Source: Rhodohalobacter barkolensis
GTDB lineage: Bacteria; Bacteroidota; Rhodothermia; Balneolales; Balneolaceae
Direction of reading: 5' to 3'
Assembly: GCF_002834295.1 (NCBI RefSeq)
Contig: NZ_PISP01000001.1
Coordinates: 1,612,001-1,676,000 of the forward strand
Length of the DNA stretch: 64,000 bases
The position numbers and the translations under genes are program-made. The notes beneath the pieces are model-generated. The model searched no databases. It was not told the DNA's origin and saw only the letters and a program-made list of their open reading frames with translations. This document shows, piece after piece, positions 1 through 8,262 of the stretch (position 1 is the first letter of the stretch; each line of letters begins with the position of its first letter).

Positions 1-249
1 AATCCCGAATGCGGCAACGGCTTCAACCTGCGGATAGTAAATAGAGGCGATAAGAAGAATAGCCAAAACAACTTTAGCTGTGCCCACCGCATACATAAAC
101 CAAATTGGCAGACCATAGTTTTTGAACTCCTCTTTGATATCATTCGCATCACCGCCTCTCCAGGCCGTGGATTTTTTTGACCGGACAAGCCACACGTTGA
201 GTATACTTAACCCAACAATCAGTTTTAGTGCTATCATTACAAATTCCAT
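1..249 (-). CDS. DoxX-like membrane protein (partial, N-terminal part only)
   Basis: The reading frame starts with ATG at 247-249 and runs off the left edge after 83 codons. A purine-rich ribosome site (AAAGGGATT) precedes the start. Two hydrophobic segments are visible, residues about 2-20 and 52-75, with the polar stretch RSKKSTAWRGGDANDIKEE between them. This layout and the phrase around NYGLPIWFMYAVGTAKV are typical of the small four-helix DoxX/DoxX_2 family. Function in this subfamily is not established. The C-terminal half lies outside the window. Confidence 0.7.
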   Translation of the reverse strand, partial: MEFVMIALKLIVGLSILNVWLVRSKKSTAWRGGDANDIKEEFKNYGLPIWFMYAVGTAKVVLAILLIASIYYPQVEAVAAFGI

Positions 250-384
250 AATCAAATCCCTTTTATTTCAATATTACTGTTAAGTATCGGTTGAAAGGTC
301 GCTCAAAAAAGTCTATAAACCACCATCCCCTTTGCAGTTCAACCGATTGAATAGATGAACCGTTCAAACTCGTCAAAGAAATAG

Positions 385-969
385 CTAAGGCGCTATCCAC
401 CATTCTGTATCCTCATTATCACCCATAATCTTCTCCGACCTGATGTGCTTTACGCCATCCAGCTGCAGAAATTCCATGCGTTCTGCCTCTATTTTGATCA
501 GGCAAAAGTTCGGTGAACCCTCGAGGTGCCAGTGATAAGCCTCTTTCGGGCTCTTTATCACTGTTCCCGGCGGAATGACGGACGTGTATGAGTGCGGACT
601 TTTACTTCCGCGGGTGTCCCAGTTTCGTTTATACTCTTCCCCTGCCTTCACTACAGATGCGCTGCCTGAAACTCTGAGCTGCAGCTTTATTTCATCATCA
701 TAAAACAGAAGACTCACAGAATCATTATCCCTGATTTCAAAGACTTTATCGGACCGGCTGTCTGTATAAATCGTGAACATTCGATCTTTTGCAAAATCTC
801 GCAGCACGACCGTTCTCTGCTGAGGTGTGTTATTTTTATCAACCGTGGCAAGCGTCACATACCGAAACGGATGCCCGCTTTCGGTCACGGCCTCATTAAT
901 CCGTGCTAATACACGTTCCCAGGCTTCAGCTAATGTCATCTCGGGAGTTACGACAAATTGTTTACTCAA
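385..969 (-). CDS. Pyridoxamine 5'-phosphate oxidase-like flavin-binding protein
   Basis: This 194-residue protein has the split-barrel flavin-binding fold of the PNPOx family. The N-terminal half carries the diagnostic run FRYVTLATVD (about 35-44), QQRTVVLRDF (50-59) and IYTDSRSDKV (67-76), which normally shapes the FMN pocket. The C-terminal WWIAP resembles the P-loop-free end of Alr4036-like oxidases. It is probably a cytoplasmic FMN protein acting on pyridoxamine phosphate or an unknown substrate; true PdxH usually has a longer C-terminal signature, so I do not name it pdxH. The frame opens with TTG at 967-969; the first ATG is at codon 11 (937-939), so the start is uncertain. It stands alone between a DoxX-like gene and a divergent small membrane gene. 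Confidence 0.75.
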   Translation of the reverse strand: MSKQFVVTPEMTLAEAWERVLARINEAVTESGHPFRYVTLATVDKNNTPQQRTVVLRDFAKDRMFTIYTDSRSDKVFEIRDNDSVSLLFYDDEIKLQLRVSGSASVVKAGEEYKRNWDTRGSKSPHSYTSVIPPGTVIKSPKEAYHWHLEGSPNFCLIKIEAERMEFLQLDGVKHIRSEKIMGDNEDTEWWIAP

Positions 970-1111
970 TGGATTCTATTTTTTGGTTCAATCGACTTGT
1001 TAGATATTGCAGCTAACAGATGATTTCATCTTACTACAATAGAATTGCGCACTGAGTTCAGATACGGCTCCGACCGATGGCTGCCAAACATAACCCCTCA
1101 AAAATTAAACA

Positions 1112-1486
1112 ATGAATCTTAAACGTATCATCCGTTGGCTTCTGCTGATCTGCATCATACTGTTTCTTCTGATTCTTACGTGGTGGGCCATCGCCGGCGG
1201 GGTGCATCAGCTCTCTCACTCCAATACCCTTGGACAACACATTGAGACCGTTGTACAGCTCCTGTGCGGAGTTCTGAGCTTTTTAACCGTTTCCACCTAC
1301 TTTGTGTTGAAAAAATGGGCCTCGTTCATTCGGGTGGCCTGGATTTTTTCATTGGTTTTAACAGCCGGACTTTCAGCATTAGTCTGGGGTCCGCCAATGC
1401 CGCTCATCGCACTGCTTTTCGCAGCAGTCGCTCTACTTGCTGCCTATATTATCTTGTGGGGATTGCAACGTCTTTCAGTTGAGTAA
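1112..1486 (+). CDS. Small hypothetical multi-pass membrane protein
   Basis: This 124-residue protein begins MNLKRIIRWLLLICII and is almost entirely hydrophobic, with three to four predicted membrane helices (about 7-28, 45-66, 70-90 and 92-117) and a short polar loop HQLSHSNTLGQHIET. No recognised family motif is visible. The ATG at 1112 has only a weak upstream ribosome site. A function cannot be assigned; it may be a real membrane gene or a poorly conserved orphan. Confidence 0.55.
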   Translation: MNLKRIIRWLLLICIILFLLILTWWAIAGGVHQLSHSNTLGQHIETVVQLLCGVLSFLTVSTYFVLKKWASFIRVAWIFSLVLTAGLSALVWGPPMPLIALLFAAVALLAAYIILWGLQRLSVE

Positions 1487-1561
1487 AATCAGACGATTAA
1501 ACTCTGTAGAAATTTTCACTCGAACTATATGTGAAAATTAGAAACATAGATTTATAATCTG

Positions 1562-2488
1562 CTAATTTCTATTGTTACTGCTGGACGATGAAGAGTTATT
1601 CCTCGATGATCTTGTTCTGCTCTCTGATGATCTGTTTCTGTTTGAAGATCTCCTCACTGTAGCAGACCTTTCCGACGACCGGCTAACAGTTGACCTGTTT
1701 ACTCGTTCGAAAGAACGCGTTAGGTTCGAAGGGTTGCTTTGGGAATTATATCTACTGGAACCGTTACTGCGATTAAAATTTCCATGCATTGAATGCAGTG
1801 ATCTATTCCTGTTAAGACGCTCTCTGTAATCATCGTCTAATTTACTTCGATTGTACTCATTTCTGTCACGAGCGGTTACCCTTTCGACTGAAACTGGAGG
1901 AACAATCCTGTCTCGAGATGTTAAAACGAAAACATCGCTGCGTGAAAGTCCTGTAGTTCTGTGATTGTTTCCTTGCTGCGACATATTTTTGCTGCCATAT
2001 GAATGAATACCGTCCCTATAGTTGGGAAAAGCCGTATCCCAATAGTACCACTTTGCCCAATTGTTGTAATAGAAGCTATACATATAGTGGTTTGAATAGT
2101 ATGGCGGATAATACTGACTGTAGAAGTTATGAGCTTGGTTTTCCCTTATGCTTCTATAAAAAAAATTATTTGAATAACCGGGATAGTTGAAGAAATATGA
2201 AGATGTAAATGGGGAGTAAAAGTAACTGCTTGTCGGATGATGATAGCTGAAATGAAAGGATCTCAAAAAATTTCGATCAGTTGCCAAATCAATCCCGTGA
2301 TAGCTAAACCAATGTTTGGTTGGATAATCTATGTAGTAATAAGCGCCGTAAATCTCAACCCGGTTATCCTCAGATAATGATACTTTGAGACTTTCATCAT
2401 AAGACGTTGCGTTGAAGTTGGTATAGCAACCTGAAAGCATCAAGCCGGCAACAAATATTATTGATAACTGTACCAAATATTTTTTCAT
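1562..2488 (-). CDS. Tyr/Ser/Asn/Arg-rich lipoprotein of unknown function
   Basis: This 308-residue protein starts with a clear lipoprotein signal: MKK, a hydrophobic core and the lipobox LSGC with Cys21. The mature part divides in two. Residues about 50-180 are very rich in Tyr, Phe, Ser and Asn (runs such as FYSQYYPPYYSNHYMYSFYY). Residues about 200-308 are a low-complexity basic tail of Ser, Arg and Asn ending SSSSSSNNRN. The composition suggests a surface or periplasmic, perhaps disordered or adhesive, lipoprotein; no enzyme motif is visible. The many TCT/TCG/AGA-type codons also create an acidic shadow frame on the other strand, which I do not consider coding. Confidence 0.7.
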   Translation of the reverse strand: MKKYLVQLSIIFVAGLMLSGCYTNFNATSYDESLKVSLSEDNRVEIYGAYYYIDYPTKHWFSYHGIDLATDRNFLRSFHFSYHHPTSSYFYSPFTSSYFFNYPGYSNNFFYRSIRENQAHNFYSQYYPPYYSNHYMYSFYYNNWAKWYYWDTAFPNYRDGIHSYGSKNMSQQGNNHRTTGLSRSDVFVLTSRDRIVPPVSVERVTARDRNEYNRSKLDDDYRERLNRNRSLHSMHGNFNRSNGSSRYNSQSNPSNLTRSFERVNRSTVSRSSERSATVRRSSNRNRSSESRTRSSRNNSSSSSSNNRN

Positions 2489-2951
2489 AATAGTACCCTG
2501 AAATATGTTTATACCCTGTCTCTATATAAAATAGATATGCATAATTGATAAACAATCACATATACATGTGATATTGAGAAAAGAGAATAAACGACTGTAT
2601 TCACTTTTTTGTAGAGATGAATTGACTCTTGAGTATAATGCTTCCTTCAAAGACAATATGTGTTATGCTGATATTTTTGAGGCTTAAACCCTTAGTTAAG
2701 TATTGGTTTCTATAACAACGATTTATGTAAACAAAATTGAGAAAAAATTTTAAGAAAACACCAGCTTCTACAAACTATAAGTATGCCATGTGCCCAACTT
2801 TTTGAATAAATATCAAAAAAACGGCATTTCCAGCAACTCACTTGACATTATCCAATATCTTGGCTTAGTTGATTTTATATAAAATCAAGAAGATTTAATC
2901 TCCTGAAATCTAAGACAGCTCATCCGTTAATTAATAAAGTGGGAGCTAATT
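2489..2951. other. AT-rich gap without a recognisable gene
   Basis: This 463-base gap separates two divergent genes, a lipoprotein and a pectinacetylesterase-like hydrolase, so it should hold both promoters. Apart from the 16-bp palindrome at 2556-2571 I see no RNA gene, repeat or conserved reading frame in it. Confidence 0.6.
2556..2571. promoter_or_regulatory. Palindromic possible operator upstream of the lipoprotein gene
   Basis: TCACATATACATGTGA has perfect 6-bp arms (TCACAT / ATGTGA) around a 4-bp centre. It lies about 68 bp upstream of the divergent lipoprotein start. The half-site order is opposite to the CRP/FNR TGTGA-N6-TCACA consensus, so no regulator is assigned. Confidence 0.3.
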
Positions 2952-4433
2952 ATGATTCTTTTAGCTAAAAATTTAAGCCGAGAGATACCATTAAATTTTA
3001 TATTCGCCCTATTCTTTTTTACAGCCCTTACGGGACTTCAATCCGGTCATGCTCAGTCCCCTCAAAATGATCATTCCGGGCAGTGGGATGTTCATTCACC
3101 CGGCGGGGAAACCTCATGTGCCGATGGAACAGAGTTTAAGTATTACACACGGGAGGGTAACCCGGACAAATTATTAGTATACTTTACCGGTGGTGGGGCA
3201 TGCTGGACAGGGGAACAGTGTGATACTGAAACAGATCCTACTCCATACGCTTATAATCTGGCAAACAATGACCCTCAAAATAAGAAGGGAATATTTAATC
3301 TATCCCATCCCGAAAATCCATTTAATGATTATACGATAGTATACGCACCGACCTGCACGGGAGATGTGGTTCTGGGCGACAGCGTGGCTACCTATCATTA
3401 TCAAGTTGAAGATGAACCTGAAAAAACCGTTACCGTCCATCACAAAGGGTATCAAAATGGCAGATCAGTATTAAACTGGGTTTATGAAAATGTGGACAAA
3501 CCTGAAACAGTCGTTGTGAGTGGAAGCAGCGCCGGAGGTCTGGCGACTCCATTCTATGCAAACATCATCGCAAATTACTATCCGGAAGCTCGTGTAATAG
3601 GTATCGGTGATGCCGCAGGGGCCTTCAGGAAATCGGCTACAGAAAAAGCGGATTTAACCTCCTGGAATATGGAGAAAACATATGAAAACCATGACGCCTT
3701 CAACAATCTCAGCTCCCAAAATATCGGTATTGAAAAACTTTATACCTCAGCAGCTAATCAGCAATTGGAGAACCTGGAATTGTACCAGGTAGACCAGGCC
3801 AATGACCATGTTCAACGCTTTTTCCTGAGACTGGCGGAAACTGAGGATCCCGATATTTCAGCTCTGATTCAAAAGAACAGACGTGATATTAGTGACAGTG
3901 ATCCCGAATTTCAGTCCTTTATGGTTGGCGGCAGAGAACACACGGTTTTTAATCGCTCACTGTTTTATTCGTACCGGGCCAATGGAATGTTATTCAGGGA
4001 CTGGGTGAAAGAAATTTTAGATGGACATTCCGTGGAGAGCGTCCATTGTCAAAATTGCGAACGTCCTGATTTCAGATATACAGCAGCAGATCAACGAATC
4101 ATTGAAAAAGTGAAAAATCTATTATCCGGTGAAGAGCAATGGAATTCGGAGGATGATTTTGAAAATAATCGCGACTGCTCAGAATCCAGCGAATCCTACA
4201 GCTTGCGTTGCAGCCTGGTTGAAGCAACAATGGATGAAGAAGGTGGACCGGGTAGCTTTCCGGTAACCTACTTGTTTCTCTATGAGATCAGAGACAGAAT
4301 TGGAGCATATGATTCCGATGATAGAATCATTGTGGAATTTAACAATCAAGATAAAAGAACCTTTCAGGATATAAAACAACTTATAGAGCAGGTTGAAAAT
4401 GAAATTGATACACAGCTAAACATTTATAAATAA
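2952..4433 (+). CDS. Pectinacetylesterase-family (PAE) secreted hydrolase
   Basis: This 493-residue protein has a signal peptide (hydrophobic about 13-30, cleavage near GHAQS). The mature part carries the PAE-family landmarks: the oxyanion-region motif TGGGACWTGEQC (79-90), the nucleophile elbow SGSSAGGLA near residues 190-198 (probable Ser193) and the following IGDAAGAF. These are the hallmarks of plant pectin acetylesterase/Notum relatives, alpha/beta-hydrolase-fold enzymes that remove acetyl or acyl esters. The substrate here is unknown; bacterial homologues often act outside the cytoplasm. The start is supported by GGGAG just upstream of the ATG. It is followed by a decayed SnoaL-like gene and an intact one. 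Confidence 0.8.
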   Translation: MILLAKNLSREIPLNFIFALFFFTALTGLQSGHAQSPQNDHSGQWDVHSPGGETSCADGTEFKYYTREGNPDKLLVYFTGGGACWTGEQCDTETDPTPYAYNLANNDPQNKKGIFNLSHPENPFNDYTIVYAPTCTGDVVLGDSVATYHYQVEDEPEKTVTVHHKGYQNGRSVLNWVYENVDKPETVVVSGSSAGGLATPFYANIIANYYPEARVIGIGDAAGAFRKSATEKADLTSWNMEKTYENHDAFNNLSSQNIGIEKLYTSAANQQLENLELYQVDQANDHVQRFFLRLAETEDPDISALIQKNRRDISDSDPEFQSFMVGGREHTVFNRSLFYSYRANGMLFRDWVKEILDGHSVESVHCQNCERPDFRYTAADQRIIEKVKNLLSGEEQWNSEDDFENNRDCSESSESYSLRCSLVEATMDEEGGPGSFPVTYLFLYEIRDRIGAYDSDDRIIVEFNNQDKRTFQDIKQLIEQVENEIDTQLNIYK

Positions 4434-4450
4434 TCAAAAGAGGCAATACA

Positions 4451-4892
4451 ATGTATAGCACTATACCACTTCTACTTTCGATTTTATCGTTCATTTTAAT
4501 ACTAAATACAGGTTTTAAATAAAGGAGACTATTAATGCCAGCTATAGTCAATTTACACAGTTCATAAAAAATAAGCCTGCGGAATTAGCAGAAACCCTCT
4601 ATAGAGAAGTATGCTAAATTCTATCCTCCAAACGGTGGAATGGTTGAAGGAACAGTAGGTGTAAAAAAGGTCATCGAAGGCTTAATTGGTGCCGGACTTA
4701 TCATCAAACCGGAAGCCCAAGAGGTCGAAATCTTTGGGAATCATACATATTGCATATGAATATGGTATCGGAACGGTATTTAACAGGGAGGGTGAAGAAA
4801 TCCGTAAGGAGCGAAATGTCTGTATATGGAAAAATATCGATGACAACTGGAAGATTTATCGCGATATAGTGCAGGGAGTACAGATGCAGTAG
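4451..4892 (+). pseudogene. Decayed exported SnoaL/DUF4440-like (NTF2-fold) gene
   Basis: Pieces of one protein can be read in different frames. An ATG at 4451 starts a signal-peptide-like run MYSTIPLLLSILSFILILN that stops after 23 codons. A second frame gives YSQFTQFIKNKPAELAETLY, a third gives YAKFYPPNGGMVEGTVGVKK and then GNHTYC before a stop, and the last, to 4892, gives IGTVFNREGEEIRKERNVCIWK and DDNWKIYRDIV. Together they match the order of the DUF4440/SnoaL-like fold (PPNG, EG, a charged strand, then W-K-I-x-R-D-I near the end). At least three frame changes are needed, so the gene is broken. Sequencing errors could explain one of them but hardly all. The intact SnoaL-like gene downstream is a different member. 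Confidence 0.7.
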
Positions 4893-5020
4893 GTGCTTAA
4901 CCCGAATTATTTACAAATGGATGCATTTTACCTGAAAAGATTTAAATCAGGAGTAAATATAGGTTTTGATTTTTTAATAGTCATATGAATTCTAACCCTA
5001 AATTTTGAGAGGTAACCATT

Positions 5021-5356
5021 ATGGACTATCCGGTTCAGCAACAGTTTGAAGCCTTTAATAACAGAGATATAGACGCTTTCATGGAATCCTACGCGCCTAA
5101 AATAACGGTTGAAAATGGCAGCGGCGAGGAGATGATGAGTGGAAGTGAAGAAATTCGGACGTTCTACAGCAGCGTATTTAAAAACAGTCCTAATCTTCAC
5201 TGTGAAATCGTCAACCGGACATCTGTCGGAGACTGGGTATTTGATGAAGAGAAAATTCAGGGACTTAATGCTGAAGGATTTCCCGAAGAGGCGCATGCAG
5301 TGGTCGCATACTTAGTAGATGACGGACAAATTACGTTCGTACGGATGTATACCTAA
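5021..5356 (+). CDS. SnoaL-like / NTF2-fold small protein
   Basis: This 111-residue cytoplasmic protein has a family-typical opening, QQFEAFNNRDIDAFMESYAP followed by ITVENGSG, then SGSEEIRTFY and the terminal strands VVAYLVDDGQITFVRMYT. This is the cone-shaped NTF2/SnoaL fold shared by ketosteroid-isomerase-like enzymes and many binding proteins; the reaction cannot be told from sequence. The ATG is preceded by GAGAGG. A decayed relative lies directly upstream, so a pair of paralogues may once have existed here. Confidence 0.75.
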   Translation: MDYPVQQQFEAFNNRDIDAFMESYAPKITVENGSGEEMMSGSEEIRTFYSSVFKNSPNLHCEIVNRTSVGDWVFDEEKIQGLNAEGFPEEAHAVVAYLVDDGQITFVRMYT

Positions 5357-5414
5357 GTATCAGCTTAGGGACCTCATATGTTTGAAATAATAATTTTACA
5401 TCTGATAGTTAATT

Positions 5415-6821
5415 ATGGAATCATCAGATATAAAGGCGAAAAAAAGTAGATTATTCATTAAACCAGAGTCAGTAGGTAACGTTACAGGATACCTGCTGAT
5501 TATTCTTCTCACAGCGTTTTGTTATTCCTCAGCCGCGGTTGCCCAGCCCACACTTGTGATCGAAAACGGACGCGTGATCATTGGTAACGGAACGGTTTTG
5601 GAACAAGCATCGGTAGTCGTTGCCGGCGATAGTATCTATTCGGTAACCCAGAAGCCGATTGAAGCTCCTGATGCACGCCGCATTGACGCTTCCGGGAAGA
5701 CCGTGCTTCCAGGCCTCATCGACGCCCATGTTCACCTTACTATTCCCCCGGAAGGGCGAGATTCGGCTGCTGTTGCCCGGCACCTTAAGGAAAACGTCCC
5801 CGATATTCTTCGGAATTTTCTTGAGCATGGGATAACCACCGTCCGCTCGACAGGAAGCTACTGGCCATCGGGAGGCGAGCTTCGAGACCGGATCGCCGAT
5901 GGTGAGCTCGAAGGGCCGCGTATAATGACCTCGGGGCCCGTGTTTACGGCCGATGGTGGTCATCCCGCTACGACCATCTGCGAGGGCAAGTTCTCCAGAG
6001 TTAATATAACCGGCCAAGATTCTTACTGCAGCGACCATCTCGCCGAAGTGGTAAGCGGGCCCAAAGAGGCACGGAAGAACGTGCGCCGATTGACTGAGGA
6101 GGGGGTCGATTTTATTAAACTCGTCTCCGATAGCATCAACCCCCCTGTTCAGATTGATGAGGAGATCGTTGAGGCTATCGTGGAGGAATCCCATCGGGAA
6201 GGAGTAAGGGTGGAGGGACACGTGTATGAAGCCGAACAGATGGAAAGCTACGCCAAAATGGGCATGGATGGGTTTGCTCATCTGGTACATCCGGCCACTA
6301 TCCCCGAAGGGCAGATGGATCGCTTTGCCAATTTTTTAGCAAACGAACGTACACCGGTAACGACAACGCTGTCATCAATCCTCCTGTTCGCTGAGGGCGG
6401 TACAAATCCTAAGGATATTGAAGCCGTGCTCAAAGGCGAATCTTCTGCTCGCAAAGTAATCGAATCGGGAGCCTGGGAGGCGACTGCCTTCGCCGAGGCC
6501 GGGGTTCCGGTTGTGGTTGGGTCGGACTGGTGGAGCGGACTCAACGTGAGCCATCCCGCCGTTCAGCCCGGCGCGGTGACAATCACAGAAATGAAAATGC
6601 TCCGATGGGGCGGACTTTCCCGAGAAGCAATCATCAAAGCCGCCACCGTTAATGCAGCCAATGCATTGGAGATGGGTGATGAAATAGGAACTCTTGAAGA
6701 AGGTAAACTTGCCGATCTGATTGTGGTGGATGGGAATCCACTTGAGGATCTTTCAGTGTTGGAAAATATGGAGATGGTTATACAAGGAGGAGAAATAGTT
6801 ATATCTAATCTTGAATATTAA
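5415..6821 (+). CDS. Exported amidohydrolase-family metal-dependent hydrolase
   Basis: This 468-residue enzyme of the amidohydrolase superfamily resembles imidazolonepropionase and Xaa-Pro-type prolidases. The N-terminus has a membrane segment or signal peptide (about 24-43, ending AVAQ). Visible metal and catalytic residues are H105 and H107 in DAHVH, a probable carbamylated Lys in FIKLVSD (about 236), His in EGHVYE (about 269), His in HLVHP and Asp371 in GSDWW. The C-terminal strand AANALEMGDEIGTLEEGKLA returns to the small beta-sandwich domain, as expected. It is probably periplasmic and hydrolyses an amide, dipeptide or lactone. The central part looks richer in G+C than both ends and than neighbouring genes, which hints at transfer. 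Confidence 0.85.
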   Translation: MESSDIKAKKSRLFIKPESVGNVTGYLLIILLTAFCYSSAAVAQPTLVIENGRVIIGNGTVLEQASVVVAGDSIYSVTQKPIEAPDARRIDASGKTVLPGLIDAHVHLTIPPEGRDSAAVARHLKENVPDILRNFLEHGITTVRSTGSYWPSGGELRDRIADGELEGPRIMTSGPVFTADGGHPATTICEGKFSRVNITGQDSYCSDHLAEVVSGPKEARKNVRRLTEEGVDFIKLVSDSINPPVQIDEEIVEAIVEESHREGVRVEGHVYEAEQMESYAKMGMDGFAHLVHPATIPEGQMDRFANFLANERTPVTTTLSSILLFAEGGTNPKDIEAVLKGESSARKVIESGAWEATAFAEAGVPVVVGSDWWSGLNVSHPAVQPGAVTITEMKMLRWGGLSREAIIKAATVNAANALEMGDEIGTLEEGKLADLIVVDGNPLEDLSVLENMEMVIQGGEIVISNLEY

Positions 6822-6825
6822 AATC

Positions 6826-7010
6826 ATGAGTATTCAACAGTATCAAGAGTCAGAGGTTTTTTATCAATCGACTGCGAATGCGCCCTCACAACAAAACAAA
6901 TTCACAAGGTTACCCGGTTAGGGGCTTGGCTCCTGTTGATCAATATTATTTTATTTGTTCTGCCTTTAACGACAGTGACCAAGCTTCTTAAAGACAGTGT
7001 GCCTCTATAA
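6826..7010 (+). pseudogene. Possible frameshifted small membrane protein gene
   Basis: An ATG at 6826 opens MSIQQYQESEVFYQSTANAP and stops near the peptide NKFTRLPG. In the next frame the sequence continues as TRLGAWLLLINIILFVLPLT and ends at 7010 after KLLKDSVPL, giving a single membrane helix. A polar head in one frame and a clean helix in the other, overlapping at KFTR/VTR, suggest one small membrane protein broken by one frame change. I do not recognise the family. The rest of the gap up to 7123 shows nothing. Confidence 0.35.
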
Positions 7011-7123
7011 TTAATTGAAATCTATAATCATATCCATCACGAAATATCGACTCAAATCTCTGATCATTTAAAAAAAATGTTCTGTACTGGAAAATTTTAT
7101 TCTTAATCAAAACTAAGATTACT

Positions 7124-8149
7124 ATGAGTAACGCAAAGCAACAGACAGCGGATGAACTTTTAAAACAAATCACCGGCCACTGGGCCGGTCAAATCGCGCA
7201 TGCGGGTGTTAAGCTGGGCGTCTTCGAGGCACTTGCTGATGCACCTCGTTCGGCTGATGCCGTGGCCGAAACGCTGGAGCTCGATCCCGAGAACACCTAC
7301 CGCCTCCTACGCGCCCTCGGGACGCTGGACTTTCTTCAGGAACGCTCCGAAGGTACCTTCGAGATTACCGAGAAAGGCGCCCTGTTGAGCAGTGAGCATC
7401 CTCAAAGCTTTCGGAGCGCAGTTCTTCTAGAACATGGATACGAATTCCCCGCCTGGACCCATCTTCCTAAACTAGTGCGAACTGGACAAGCGGATGGCTT
7501 CAAAGAGGAGTATGGGCACTCCGGCTACGAGTACACGGAAATCGATCCGGAGTATGCTGAGGTATTCGACCAGGCCATGACCAGCAATTCCGAGATGGAG
7601 GCTGCAGCCGTACTCGACGTGCTCGACAACGGCGACACGCTCACAGGGGTCAGTCATCTCTGTGACGTAGGTGGCGGGCGCGGTTATCTGCTCAGTCGCC
7701 TGCTCCAAGAGCATGCTAACCTTACCGGCGAGGTGCTCGACCTGCTCTCTGCCGTGAAGGAGGCCGGTGCGGTGCCGGAAAAAATGGGCGTGGCTGATCG
7801 AATCACCTTCACGGGAGGCGACATGTTCGAGAGTGTACCCCAGGCGGACGGTTACATTATGAAGCACAACCTGCATGCATGGAGCGATGAAGAGTGTATT
7901 CAGATATTACAGAACATTCAGGCCGCAGCACCGAAAGGAGCCCCGGTACTGAGCGCTGAGTATGTGGTAACCGATTCATCGACAGACTTCACAAAGCTCT
8001 ACGACATCAAGATTATGGTGGCGACCGGCGGACGGCAGCGCACCCTCGAAGAGTACGACGCGCTTTTTTCGCGTGCCGGAATGAAGCTGGCAGCTCATCA
8101 CGAAGCAGATGATCAACTGATAAGCGTGGTGGAGGGGCGTACGGCCTGA
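7124..8149 (+). CDS. SAM-dependent O-methyltransferase (hydroxyindole/caffeate OMT-like)
   Basis: This 341-residue protein has the two-domain layout of the plant-type O-methyltransferase family. The N-terminal winged-helix dimerisation part includes LGVFEALADAPRSADAVA and NTYRLLRALG. The C-terminal Rossmann domain has the SAM motif DVGGGRGYLLSRLL near residue 180, an acidic GGDMFESVPQADGY and the family signature KHNLHAWSDEECIQIL near residue 247, where the His of HNLH and WSDE sits in the catalytic region. It should transfer methyl from SAM to a hydroxyl of an aromatic or polyketide-like acceptor. The gene looks clearly richer in G+C than the sequence on either side and uses GC-ending codons, a sign of recent transfer. 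No biosynthetic partner genes are nearby. Confidence 0.85.
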   Translation: MSNAKQQTADELLKQITGHWAGQIAHAGVKLGVFEALADAPRSADAVAETLELDPENTYRLLRALGTLDFLQERSEGTFEITEKGALLSSEHPQSFRSAVLLEHGYEFPAWTHLPKLVRTGQADGFKEEYGHSGYEYTEIDPEYAEVFDQAMTSNSEMEAAAVLDVLDNGDTLTGVSHLCDVGGGRGYLLSRLLQEHANLTGEVLDLLSAVKEAGAVPEKMGVADRITFTGGDMFESVPQADGYIMKHNLHAWSDEECIQILQNIQAAAPKGAPVLSAEYVVTDSSTDFTKLYDIKIMVATGGRQRTLEEYDALFSRAGMKLAAHHEADDQLISVVEGRTA

Positions 8150-8262
8150 GCCTCCCAAAACAATACGTATCCAGCTTCCCTCCTCTCATTCTACTGATCG
8201 ATAGGACTGAGAAACTGAATTTTTATTTGAATTTATTTTCTAAAATTTTATTACAATGGTTT

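Noticed and set aside
5529-6290. Long minus-strand frame (253 codons) over the amidohydrolase gene.
   Set aside because: It is a shadow of the G+C-rich amidohydrolase, whose catalytic residues are all readable on the plus strand.
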